Assembly (NCBI GenBank): GCA_965153355.1 | Contig: OZ231126.1 | Location: 22,630,001-22,694,000 of the forward strand | From: Flaccisagitta enflata | Lineage: Eukaryota > Chaetognatha > Sagittoidea > Aphragmophora | Direction: 5' to 3' | Length of the DNA stretch: 64,000 bases | Shown: piece by piece, positions 23,921-63,605 of the stretch | How positions within the stretch are numbered: position 1 is the stretch's first letter | Layout of the letters: each line of letters begins with the position of its first letter | Notes under the pieces: model-generated | What the model was told of the DNA's origin: nothing | Databases searched by the model: none | Seen by the model: only the letters and a program-made list of their open reading frames with translations | Translations under genes and position numbers: made by a program

Positions 23921-24054
23921 CACGAGGTCACTGAGTTACATAGTATTACTGTTTCAGAGCAGCCCTGATGTGACTCTTCGTAGGTTTTGCTTCCAATCAC
24001 GCCGGCGCCTGTCTTAATCTCGAGCACTCACTTAGTCGCCTGTATGCAGAACAT

Positions 24055-24455
<401 letters not shown>

Positions 24456-24599
24456 GCCCAGCCTGGTCACCCGGCCCTGGTTAATCCTTGGTCGCGTGCT
24501 ACGCGACTCAGGAGCTGACTTTAAACTTTGTCTGTCTGTCAGACCATCCATACTCCATAGGTCCATCAAAGGTTGATTTTAGAGCAAATACACAGAGAG

Positions 24600-51072
<26,473 letters not shown>

Positions 51073-51300
51073 CACAAAGGTGCTGCACTTAAGCAGATTG
51101 AGCTACTCACCCCAGATTAGTCCCAATTGAAAGAGTTGTTAATGCTCTTTCAAAATGTGACTATTTTGGGGTCAGTAGCTACAATTGTTTCAACTTGACG
51201 TTTTTCCAAAGTTGAGGCTTCTTTTCAAGTGTCCGTACCGTATATCGTTTTTTGATAAGTGGTTGAAAATCAACAATTAAAAGAAAGAAATACGCCACTT
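51073..51300 (+). other. Presumed 3' UTR with nested hairpin
   Basis: Just after the TAA, 51100-51182 folds: outer CTACTCACCCCA against TGGGGTCAGTAG; inner TTGAAAGAG (51127-51135), 9 nt loop, CTCTTTCAA (51145-51153). No AATAAA was found near, so the transcript end is unknown. Confidence 0.5.
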
Positions 51301-51436
51301 TTTGCTCCGTCCATCAGTCCGTTGGTCCATTGGTCCGTCCGTCCGTCACAAAGTTGTTTCAAACTTTTATTTAGCATTATTTTAGTAACTGAATGGTTGA
51401 AGAAACACGGAGGTGTAAACAACCATTTTGAATGTC

Positions 51437-51600
51437 TTTTTAGTAGCGGACACGCGACTCTACACCTTGCCGTGTCGGTCGGTCGGTCGGTCGGTCCGTC
51501 CGTCCGTCCGTCCGTCACATTTTTGAATTCCGAGCGGTTTTTGCATTACTGCTCCTGCCCAACCGTCCGCGACTGGATTGCCGTGTATACGGCCTTGTTG
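51437..51600 (-). repeat. Family A, complete copy
   Basis: TAGTAGCGGACACGCGACT, CTACACCTTGCCGTGTCGG, (GGTC)n, GAATTCCGAGCGGTTTTTGC, CTGCTCCTGCCCAACCGTCC, GCGACTGGATTGCCGTGTAT, ACGGCCTTGTT. Confidence 0.9.
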
Positions 51601-51678
51601 AAAAAAATGTTTGTCTGTCTGACATTTTTTGAAAGTGCCGACGCACGCGACTTGGTCTAATGACCTTGTTTGTTAACC

Positions 51679-51938
51679 GCCCCCTTTGTAATGTGACACT
51701 CACAATTTTATTTCTAGCGAGCCAATGCGCAGCTTTCTATCTTGATGGGAACTTTTTATAGGGCCCGTTTAACGTTGGAAGTTAATATTGGAATTAAAGG
51801 GAAAAAATCTCCTTAAGAATCCCCTTAAGCATATCTTCAAAATTTCAAATTGACCCAAGAAAAGGTTCCCATCAAGCTAGAAAGCTGCGCATTGGCTTGT
51901 TTGAAGTAAAATCGTGAGTGTCACATTATGAAGGGGGC
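51679..51938. mobile_element. Palindromic element, 260 bp
   Basis: GCCCCCTTTGTAATGTGACA at the left pairs with the right end TGTCACATTATGAAGGGGGC; inner arms contain AATGCGCAGCTTTCTA and TAGAAAGCTGCGCATT. It lies just after a family A fragment. No target duplication was clear. Confidence 0.75.
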
Positions 51939-51939
51939 A

Positions 51940-52844
51940 CATAAGAGCGATTCAGTTAAGTCGTGAGATGCAATCGGCGTAGTGGATATACAATCTTATG
52001 TTTTTCTCCACGGGCAAATGCTTAATGCTTGTACATGGCGTGTCCGAGAGGAGTTTTATCAAATCACTCAGTAAAGTTGAATCAACGTCTCAGGATTTCT
52101 AGCTCAACGTAACGCCATAAGGAGTAGTTTATGACATGTTGCATCATAGAAAAACTGTCGTAAATTCTTGGAAACGACAATAACAAATAAGTGGTACCCA
52201 GTTACGCGGCTCAAACTTTATCGGTCATCAAAAATTTGCGCAAACTAATGCTGAGACATTTTCTACATTCATGTTACGATATACCAGCTAGAAAGGAAAA
52301 GGATTTAACCTCGAAAATGGGGCTAAATTTAGCCAAAAAAAGCGAGATGGTATTTTCTTGGTATACAGCTACACCCTTCTATACCGGACCCAAGAGTAAC
52401 AGAAATCAGCTTATGATGGATTTTTGTTTTCATCATACCATACGAATTGTATTAGCCCTCAAAATCAAACAATTAAAGAAGATCAGCTTGCGCTTGACGA
52501 AACAGCGTCATAATCCTACGAGCTTCCTCAACGGTACAATTAAAACATCATGCATCATACCTTCGATCAGCCATCAGGGAAACAACACAAGAGCTAGCAA
52601 GCATGATTACTTTTGAGAAGTTGACTTTTTGCTCAGTCGATCAACTTAAAAAGCCGGGTGTCGTCAAACTCTAAAATCTTTTAAAAAAACTGTTTGAAAC
52701 ATTCCAGAAAGTCCAGATCAGTTTCGTTAATTGAGAAAAAATGTTCATTTTTGAGTTGGGTCCCTCTCATGGGAATGAAGATAGAGGATCGCTGCGACCC
52801 TCACACCGGATTCGACCAATTTTAAAAAGAATACGAGCATTACA

Positions 52845-52849
<5 letters not shown>
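51940..52849. other. Unassigned; one open frame without domain
   Basis: 52191-52616 (plus) is open for 141 codons from a GTG and has non-repetitive composition (e.g. LSVIKNLRKLMLRHFLHSCY), but there is no ATG near the start, no recognised domain and no clear splice sites. It may be remnant coding sequence or chance. Confidence 0.25.
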
Positions 52850-52925
<76 letters not shown>

Positions 52926-52932
52926 ATTTGTA

Positions 52933-52993
<61 letters not shown>
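52850..52993. repeat. Two (GA)n tracts
   Basis: GA repeats at 52850-52921 and 52937-52993 with a 15 bp separator. Confidence 0.96.
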
Positions 52994-52995
<2 letters not shown>

Positions 52996-53320
52996 AGTTG
53001 AGTTGAGGCCTTAAAAAGCTGAGGGCTGATTAAAGACCTTTAAGAGCTTATGAGATGTCTTCGTGAGTAAGTTTGAGTAATGATCATTTTGAAAGGGTTA
53101 TGGAGGCTAAGAAAGATACGCTTTTGAGAGCTGATTTGAGGGCCGAAGGGGTGGAATGGTGGCCTGAAGAAGGCTGATTTTAGGTCTAAGAAGACTTTTT
53201 GAGGCCTGAGAGAACAGAAACAGGGGGGGAGGGGGCTGGGACAACATAATGGACGAACTAACAGACAAACAAGAAACACGCTGACTTTTTTCCCTATGGG
53301 GCCGCTGCCCAAATATACAT
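52994..53320 (-). repeat. Family D remnant
   Basis: Degenerate TTGAGGCCTGAGAG/GAGAGCTGATTTGAGGGCC units and a closing CCTATGGGGCCGCTGCCCAA. Confidence 0.65.
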
Positions 53321-53377
53321 GCTCTCAAATAATATGAAACGCATAAGAACGTGCGTTCTATTTTGTTCAAGTGCGTG

Positions 53378-54790
<1,413 letters not shown>

Positions 54791-54852
<62 letters not shown>

Positions 54853-55279
54853 GCAGCAAAATCTTCTTGTTTTCAGTCTTCCACTAACGAGGGTTCAACC
54901 CCGTGCCATTTAAAGTGGGCCTACGCGTCTCTTTATTAAGCTCTTCTCTACGTTGTAGGGGTCGGTTGGTAACGCTCGCGTTACAACGCCTTGCGCGCCG
55001 TTTTGCAAAGAAAAAAATTCCTTTGTCTTTCCAATTTGTTTGTATTATACCATGACCTTCGTATTATTGTATCTAGTTACAAGTAATCAAATTTGGCAAA
55101 AAAAGGAAGAGAGAATCACCGCTCGAAATTCCCTTTATCCTCCCCATTTTCTCCGATAACCTAAACAGCTTCCTGCTTCCAGCAACTCGCTTCTAACGAT
55201 CCCATTTCACGCAGACAAAAAGTGACTTTTCACTTTTATGGGCGCCCGATGGTGATATACACGACAATTCTCTCTCTCT

Positions 55280-55350
<71 letters not shown>
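54791..55350. repeat. (GA)n and (CT)n flanking unassigned sequence
   Basis: (GA)n 54791-54850 and (CT)n 55268-55350. The stretch between has no recognised gene. Confidence 0.9.
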
Positions 55351-55354
<4 letters not shown>

Positions 55355-55534
55355 GGGCGTTTGTTGAAAATTCTTTAGGTAATAATCACATGAACGGAGT
55401 GAGATATGGAACAAATCTTTTATATTCTTTTTTCCGGGTTGAGATTATCTGCTCTAAAACCTGAGTAACGTCGATTCTTTATGTTACATAAGAGAAAAAG
55501 AGTCAGCAGAATAGGAGATAGACAGGATGCATCG

Positions 55535-55538
<4 letters not shown>

Positions 55539-55571
<33 letters not shown>

Positions 55572-55930
55572 AACTATCAAAAAGGGTAAGAAGCATTAAA
55601 AAAAGAAAATAAAAGATAAGAAAAAGTTGGGTAGTGGAAGTGAGGCATCTGTTGGCAAGGAAAGACTCCCTTTTCTTAACGACCATAACTCGTCTCGTTA
55701 TTACCACGTTCGCCGGAAAACGGGGCTGATGACGACAAGACTGATAACGACGAACAACGATGACGATGAAGACGTTGACGACGAACAACGATGACGATGA
55801 AGACGTTGACGACGACGACGTTGGGGCAGACGTTGAAGACGCTGGTGACGACGACTTAGAAGATAACGACGTCGAAGACGATGATGCTGTAGAAAATGAC
55901 GGCGATGTAGACAGTGGTGAAGCTATGACG
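55539..55930. repeat. A-run and GACGAT/GACGAC-rich stretch
   Basis: A30+ at 55539-55570; 55740-55930 is a degenerate GAC/GAT triplet tract with an exact direct duplication of GACGATGAAGACGTTGACGA. Confidence 0.85.
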
Positions 55931-55983
55931 ATGCGATGACGCGACGACAATGTTGCTTGTTGCTTAAGGTAGCAGAAACTAGT

Positions 55984-56500
55984 CATCCAAGGATCGCATA
56001 TGGTCAGCGGTACCCGATGCCCTGCTTGGAGTGATCAGCTGAAGAAGTGGGGTGAGAGCAGGGCAGCGGCCCCAAAGGGCCAATGTCCTGTAGGACACAG
56101 GGGTGAATTTCCAGACATCCTGAGAAGGCCTTTGGGGCTATTTTCCATGTAATTCAATGAGAACATTGCATTTTTTGAAATATTTTTTGTCAATTTTCCA
56201 TGTTATCGGATCTGAATTCTGCATTTATTTCATCTTTCTATCAATTTTTGATGTTATTTAGTAGGGATTTCATATATTTCTAACTTCTGGTAAATTTCCC
56301 ATGTGATTCAATGGGAATCTCGCATTTTTGCATTTTTTGTCAATTTTCCATGTTATTCAATGAGAATTTTGCATTTCTTCAATTTTCCATGTTATTCAAT
56401 GGAATTTGAGGCTTAGAAGCTTTTGCGGGGGGGGGGACGGACGGACGTACATACGGACGGACGGACGGACGGACGGACGGACGTCTGGAAATTCACCCCT
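55984..56500 (+). repeat. Family D copy with TTTTCCATGTTATTCAATG core
   Basis: TAGTCATCCAAGGATCGCAT, GGTCAGCGGTACCCGATGCC, GTCCTGTAGGACACAGGGGT at the left; GGACGGACGGAC and TCTGGAAATTCACCCCTG at the right. The centre is a different degenerate repeat of about 40-60 bp (AATTTTCCATGTTATTCAAT). Confidence 0.82.
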
Positions 56501-57560
56501 GATTATGATGGCGACCGAGGATCGATATTATCGATGATGTGCTCAATAAGAATTGATGACAGCCAATGACGATATCGAGAGGAACAGATGACATCTTCGT
56601 CGTGAGATCGTTACGTTTTACCGCGAGCTATTAACATATAAACATGTTGCCATATGTTGACAAATATCATAAATGGATTGGAGATGATAACATTACCGAC
56701 GACAAAGACGATGATGACGTTTATGACGATGACATTGACGAGGATGGAGAGGGTGATGACAAAGACGATGTCGACAATGACAAAGACAAGGAAGGAGAGG
56801 ATCAGGACAAAGACGATGACGACGTTGATTTCGATGACATTGACGAGGATGGAGACGATGACAACAAAGACGAAGTTGACGCCGCCTTTGCCGACGCCAT
56901 CGCCGTCGGCAGCGGCAGCGGCGTGCTTGCCGTCGACATCATCGCCAGAAAGTCGTAAAAATTCTTTACAACGACGCCGGTTTCCCTCTCTGAAGCGCCG
57001 GCTTTTCTCTGTAGCGCCGGCTTTTGCCCTCAAGCGCCGGTTCTCCTTCTTCTAAACGACGCCGACTAACTGCGGGAGTGTCGCCGATGGAAAACTACGA
57101 CGATGAAAATGGCGACAAACTGACAATATTGACTATCACAATTTTGACGTTGGTGTTAAAAAAACATGATGCAAACAACAAAAGCGACGACAACAAAAAA
57201 CAAAAAACAAAAAACAAAAAACAAAAAACAAAAAACAAAAAACAAAAAACAAAAAACAAAAAACAAAAAACAAAAAACACAAAAACACAAAAAAACACAA
57301 AAAACACAAAAAAACACAAAAAAACACAAAAAAACACAGAAAAGCACAAAAAAACACAAAAAAAAACAAACAAAAAAAACACAAAAAAAAAAAAAAAGAA
57401 AAAAAAACAAAAAAAAAACAAAAAAACAAAAAAAACAAAAAAACAAAAAACAAAAAAACAAAAATACAAAAACAAAAATTGTTATATCTTAGATGCTTTG
57501 AAGCTTCGCTGGCATAGCGACTCTACTTAAAAGAGGGTGTGTCTGTGGCTAGTATAGGAA
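56501..57560. repeat. GAY-rich tract, GCCGGC repeats and (CAAAAAA)n
   Basis: 56695-56880 GACGATGAC-type triplets; 56970-57065 repeated AGCGCCGGCTTTT-like units; 57194-57475 ACAAAAA repeats. The acidic peptide at 56644-56958 is judged a repeat shadow. Confidence 0.75.
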
Positions 57561-58300
57561 GGTAAATAGTCGCAAAAGCGTTAGATGGTCAGCGGTACCC
57601 GTTGCCCCTTTGTGAGTATATGTAGATGTGTGATGGTGAGAGGGGCAGCGGCCCCGAAGGGGCCGATGACCTATGCTTTGTAATTTTTTATGATCTAGGG
57701 TTGAAAGTGAGCAACAATAATGGGATTTTAGCCTCGAGGTTGGGATTAGGGATTTGAACCTCGAGGGTAGGATTTGAGCCTCAAGGTCGGGATGTGAGTC
57801 TTTGGTCTTTGGCTGGGATTTGAGCCTCAACGCTGAGATTTGAGCCTCAAAGCTGGGATTTCAGCCTTGAAGCTAGGATTGGAGCCTTGAGGCTGAGATT
57901 TGAGCTTCAAGTTTAGGGATTTGAGCCTCGTGGCTGGGATGTGAGCCTTGAAACTGGGATTTGAGCTTCAAGGCTAGGATTTGAGCCTCAAGGTTGGGAT
58001 GTGTGCCTCGAGGTTGGGATTTCAGCCTTGAGGTTGGGATTTGAGCCTTGAGGTTGGGATTTGAGCCTCAAGGCTAGGATTTGGGCCTTGAGCCTAGGAT
58101 TTGGGCCTTGAGGCTAGAATTTGGGCCTTGAGACTAGGATTTGGGCCGATAGATTAGGATGTGAGCCTCAAGGCTAGAATACGAGCTTCAAAGGGGGTGG
58201 ACGGAGAAGAAGAAGGAGGAGGAGAAGAAGGAGGAGAAATTTCTCCTGTGTGAAAGCATAGGTCATTGGCCCCTTCGGAGCCGCTGCCCAAAAGGAAGGT
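57561..58300. repeat. Family D foldback
   Basis: GTCGCAAAAGCGTTAGATGG, GTCAGCGGTACCCGTTGCCC, GGCAGCGGCCCCGAAGGGGC; about 20 degenerate TGAGGCTGGGATTTGAGCCT units; closing TGTGTGAAAGCATAGGTCAT and TTCGGAGCCGCTGCCCAAAA. Confidence 0.88.
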
Positions 58301-58816
58301 TGATAACGCGAAATTTGAGCCTTTTGAGGTGACGCGAAATCGACTGAAATAATCCATTCTGAGCATTACAACCCCCGCCCTGCCAAAAACTGCCCTTGCC
58401 TACCCGCATCATTGCCCCTACCCACCCGCCAGATACTTCTTATTGGCCGAGTATCCGGCCTTGTTTACCATCTTAATGAAGCTGAAGAGGTTAGTTTTTT
58501 TCATGATAATTATCATAAAGAGGTATACTGAATCCTAGTAAGTGCCCACTAAGATGATGAAAATTGACACGGGAAACCTTATGTATATATATAGCCATGC
58601 CCATAGAATGATACTTAGTGCACCCAGAGAAGGTAACAAAAACGACGATGACAATGACGACGAAAAGGACGACGATGACAATGACGACGAAGAAGACGAC
58701 GATGACAATGACGACGAAGAAGACTGAGACGATTAAGTAAACGAGTTGAAAAAAAAATGAGGAAACGTAACGACTTTTGTAAATTGCGTCATTGATAGAC
58801 GTCAAACGACGGACGA
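58301..58816. repeat. Family A 5' remnant and a 27 bp triple repeat
   Basis: 58372-58465 is a family A 5' end in reverse (CCCACCCGCC, GAGTATCCGGCCTTGTTTA). 58644-58724 is three copies of a 27 bp unit beginning GACGATGACAATGACGACGA. No gene seen. Confidence 0.7.
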
Positions 58817-59018
<202 letters not shown>

Positions 59019-59174
59019 GAGATAAAACGAGAAAAAAAAAAACAGAAACAGACCGACTGACTTGAGGCTGAACCAAAGAGCCAAGTCAACAGAAAATGTT
59101 GGACAGCGAAATAAACAGATAAAGAGATTCAAGGCAAAAACTTAGTAGTTGAGAGTTGAGACAAAGAAAACGCC

Positions 59175-59507
59175 TCATAGTGGAAACATGCTTGAGAACA
59201 CACTAAGAACGATAAGCATGCATGTAAAAGCGAGGAGTGACATTATGAAACAACGACTAACATGCAAAAGCACAGTTTTATAAATATCAGTGATGGAAAT
59301 CGCCTCATCTTGGCCCGTTTTGTCTCCATTTGCCGGATAGAACGTTCCCTGATTTCCTCTCCGCTCCCTTACTCCCCCAATGCTGCAGCTGATCGCCTTT
59401 CCACCTCTTCGACCAGCTGACAGCGCAAGTTTCTTTTTAGGCGCATCGTGCCAATTCCAATACTCCAGTCCGTTTTCGAAATTCCACGTACCGAAGGTAA
59501 CAATCAT
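59175..59507 (-). CDS. Possible exon of an unidentified gene
   Basis: Minus-strand open frame of 110 codons. The first part (FGTWNFENGLEYWNWHD, then LSAGRRGGKAISCSIGG) has the look of the start of a MAM-like or carbohydrate-binding beta-sandwich (N-F-E-x-G-L-x-x-W … G-G-K), and it is non-repetitive. The later part ends in a hydrophobic run without clear meaning. No neighbouring exon or strong splice site was found, so it may be an isolated exon or chance. Confidence 0.22.
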   Translation of the reverse strand: MIVTFGTWNFENGLEYWNWHDAPKKKLALSAGRRGGKAISCSIGGVRERRGNQGTFYPANGDKTGQDEAISITDIYKTVLLHVSRCFIMSLLAFTCMLIVLSVFSSMFPL

Positions 59508-59681
59508 GCAAGCAATCTGTCACACTGATGCCAAACATTCCTTAAGCCAGTTTGAGGCATAGAATTTTAAAGGAATCATGCATGACTGTACATAATTCTT
59601 ACTTTCTGCCCGCGGGTTCCCAAAAGTACCCTCCAAGCCTCCACCCAATCGACTCTTAGGCACCTTTTAGATAGACCTAAG

Positions 59682-60222
59682 GACTACCGTAGATCTCATC
59701 TAGACTTGAAATAATGGGGGCAAGCATTGTGGAAAAACAAATGAAGCCAGGGTTCATGGTTCATAGACTAATCAGAGGATGCTTAATTCCCTATGATGGC
59801 TGGTTACCATGGAAACACATTTCCATGTATTCTCGCTAAGATATCAATATTTTGAGAGATTAGGGAATATTGCTTAGAATTAAATTTGCTATAACTTTCC
59901 CACAGTATATTCTGTATGAATGTCGCTCGTTTGGCCATTGCTAGGGAGTGTATCCATGTGTGACAACCGCTAAGCGAGCGACATTCTTTCAGAACATACT
60001 CTGGGAAAGTTGTAGCAAATTTAATGTCTGTAAATGTTCCCTCAAAAAATTTCTCGAAATATTGATATCTTAGCAAAAATGTGTTTCCATGGCAACCAGC
60101 CATCATGGGCAATAAAGCATCCCTTTATTAGTCTATGCTTCAAATATCACTCCCCTGGCTTCATTTGTTTTTCTACAATGCTTGCCCCCGTTATCTCAAA
60201 TCTAGACGAGATCTACTGTACC
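59682..60222. mobile_element. Palindromic element, 541 bp
   Basis: The left arm begins GACTACCGTAGATCTC and the right ends GAGATCTACTGTACC. Arms of about 250 bp share CATGATGGCTGGTTGCCATGG-type and AGCGAGCGACATTC segments, with a short centre near 59950. Open frames across it are shadows of the palindrome. Confidence 0.75.
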
Positions 60223-61145
60223 TCTTTTTTAAGGGGCTCATTTCTCTCCCATACTCTTTCAGCTCATTTTGTTTTGGGTACGTATTTCGCACCTCGTTCC
60301 TACTCCTCGTCTTTTGGGGACACGTTCCTCTCCTGGTACAAAATTCCCGTGCCCCACATTTCTCTCCCCTGCGCCCAAAAAGAGGCGCCCCCTCATTTTG
60401 CCTTTCGAGCGATCAGTCGAACTCGTTTCATCGCCCATTTGCCAACGCTTTCCCGGTCTCAAATGCCGCAATTCCACGCTCTAGCATGTGCCGCCTCTGC
60501 CAACCCCAGCACCCAGCGCCGCTGCCACCGCCACAGCCACCGCCACAGCCATCGCAAAAGCCGCCGCCACAGCCACCGCCACAGCCACCGCCACAGCCAC
60601 CGCCACAGCCGCCGCCATTGCGGCAACCTCCTGCTGCCCGAAAATCGAAGCGCCGACGACCAAAAACAAACTTTTTTTCGTCGGAATTGAACATGGGAAG
60701 GGGAAAAGAGTGCACAAATGAAGTGTGAAAAATTGTCAAGAATTTAGATGTTAATGTATAGGAATTGAGCTAAATCAACGGTAAGAAAGCCAAATATCTT
60801 TTTTTTTTTTGTTTTCAACCACTTCTCATTGTTTTCATCCTAATCATATGCCAAGTACTAAGCTAAGATCTTCCATCAAGATTGATTGTAGCAATTATCG
60901 AATCAAATTGTATTAAATAAAATCATCATTTGCATGAGACGTTCGACACAAAACTCAAAGACATGAAGTTGCAAAACTAAACGAAACTTTAGAGACGGCT
61001 AAAGACGTAAGATTGAGAGCGAAGAGCAAATCTCTAATTGGATGAAAATTGCTTCATTTCTCAATGCCAGAATCCCGTGAGTGATTCAGGGTCCCTCACC
61101 CAGCATCATTATTTCTTTCCTGGGAGCTTTTCTTCCCTTAATTCT
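60223..61145. other. No gene seen; (CCGCCACAGCCA)n
   Basis: 60528-60620 is a 12 bp CCGCCACAGCCA repeat giving Pro-Gln or Ala-Thr shadows. The surrounding 60250-60720 is open in several frames but lacks a domain, and its left edge is the palindromic element. Confidence 0.6.
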
Positions 61146-61297
61146 AGTCGTGGACACGCGACTCTACAACTTGCCGTGTCGGTCGGTCGGTAGGTCGGTA
61201 GGTCTGTCCGTCACATTTTTGAACTCCGAGCGGTTTTTCGAATTACTGCTCCGGCCCAACCGTCCATGACTGTCTTGCCGTGTATCCGGCCTTGTGT
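61146..61297 (-). repeat. Family A, complete copy
   Basis: TAGTCGTGGACACGCGACT, TACAACTTGCCGTGTCGG, GGTCGGTAGG, GAACTCCGAGCGGTTTTTCG, ACTGCTCCGGCCCAACCGTC, TTGCCGTGTATCCGGCCTTG. Confidence 0.9.
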
Positions 61298-61407
61298 TCT
61301 CTCCATTTTTGGTTTAGTTACGCTGTTTTCATATCATTTCTGTTTCTTACTAGATATTCTCTGTTTTCTGCTGTTTGCTGACACAATTTTCTTACTTTGA
61401 TTTATTT

Positions 61408-61945
<538 letters not shown>

Positions 61946-62099
61946 TTTTCCTATCCTTTGGCTTCTCTTCTTTTTTCTCTGTTGGATGCAAATGAATTTC
62001 CGTCTTCTTTCCCCTCTGCTCAAAAGTCCATTAGGCGGTGCCTATAAATCCACGGGATTATGGTTTTCACGCCCATTTCATCCAGGCAACAGTGTTTTC

Positions 62100-62480
62100 G
62101 CTATTTGACGCCCATGCTTGCGTCACGAAAGCCTCGTTTTAGTGCTTGCAACACCAATGTCTCGTTCCAGTGCTTGCAGCGCCAATGCCTCGTTTCAGTG
62201 CTTGCAACACTAATGTTTCGTTTCTGTGCAATGCCTTGTTTCAGCGCTTGCCTCACTAATTTCTCGTTTCAGTGCACAAAGCGCCAAAGTCTTGTTTCAG
62301 TGCCTGCGACACCAATTCCCCGATTCCGTGCTTGCGGTGCCCTTGCCTAATTCACTACTTGCAGTGCAAGACTCTTGCACTTGCAGCAGTTGTGGGCCAC
62401 AGCCTGTGGCTCGTTCCGGTGCATGCAGCACCAATGCAACATTTCAGTTGCACTTTGCCACTTCAATATCACATTCCATT
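62100..62480 (+). repeat. 28-29 bp degenerate minisatellite
   Basis: Around ten copies of CTCGTTTCAGTGCTTGCAAC plus ACCAATGC, decaying toward 62480. Open frames here are shadows. Confidence 0.82.
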
Positions 62481-63096
62481 TCTTGACGTGGCCATGACGT
62501 GCCAAAACGATACTTTGCTCCAGCATTTGCAATAACAACGCTGCATTCCAAAGCTCACAGCATATATGCCTTGTACGAGAGCACTCTTTCCTTTTGGGTG
62601 TTTTTCCACAATTCCAAAGCCAAAAAGTAAGTGGTTTTCTACACCACTTCGCCTGCCTAACTCAGTTTTCCCTCACCAAATACCAGTGTGAAATTTCAAG
62701 TTTGCACTGCATCATACCTCAATGCTCTGCCCTACACTGTCCTGCCCTGCTCAGCCTTGCCCTTCCCTGCCGTGCCCTGCCATATTCTACCCTGCACTAC
62801 ACCGCCGCCTTTGGTGCTTTGCAAACGACGTCATCTCTTTGGAAGTCGGCGGCAATTCCGACGGTTTTCTGAGAATGGTTGCCGCCGGCGCCGCTTAGAA
62901 GCCTGCAGCCCTCTCCGCCGACGCTGCCACCTCTGCCGCCACTGCCGCCTCCGCCGCCTCCGCCGCCTCTGCCGCCTCCACCGACGTCGCAGTTGCCGCC
63001 GATTTACGAGCGTGAACGCCCCCTTCGGTCCCATGGATTGGCCCCCAGGTGGCGACGTTATGGAATTATTTTTATCCCAGCGGAAATGAGAGAGAG

Positions 63097-63164
<68 letters not shown>

Positions 63165-63605
63165 GATAGAATAATGGAGGGAAGATTAGACAGTAAAGAA
63201 AGTAATAAGACGGTGGGATGGAAACGGTTTTACCTTTTTGTTTCTGCCAGCTGATGCGCGTTGCACAAGCCAAGTCATTGCAATTGCATGCAACGTCGCG
63301 TCGCTCCCACAATCATGTTTCCACCTTCACTTTCTCTTCTCTTTCCACCAGATGCAGAATCATATGATGATAAACAAGTACCCCGTGGGCATAATCCACT
63401 ATTTTTCCGTTGAAATGTACTTTGTACGCTATTTCCAATTCCACCTCTGATTTGGATGACACTATTCGCAAGTCTTTTGTGGTAGGTTCGCCATAACAAG
63501 CCTTGACTACCTGATCTAATTGTCTGATCTAATTGTTTTTTACTATTCAGCTGTTGTTCGGTTGTTATGCTTGCTCCTGTTCGGTTTCTTCTCCAACAAG
63601 ATTAC
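62481..63605. other. No gene seen; GCC-triplet tract and (GA)n
   Basis: 62720-62810 has CTGCCCTG repeats; 62915-63000 GCCGCC triplets; 63098-63160 (GA)n. The rest is unassigned. Confidence 0.55.

Noticed and set aside
56644-56958. Acidic protein rich in Asp
   Set aside because: Translation of GAC/GAT triplets; similar tracts at 55.7 and 58.6 kb show it is a repeat type, and the C-terminal part has no domain.
60034-60728. Frames of about 200 codons ending in Pro-Gln or His-Arg repeats
   Set aside because: Start within the palindromic element and end in a 12 bp repeat; several overlapping frames are equally open, so no codon preference is shown.
62879-63169. Proline/alanine-rich frames
   Set aside because: GCC-triplet and GA-repeat shadows with all frames open.
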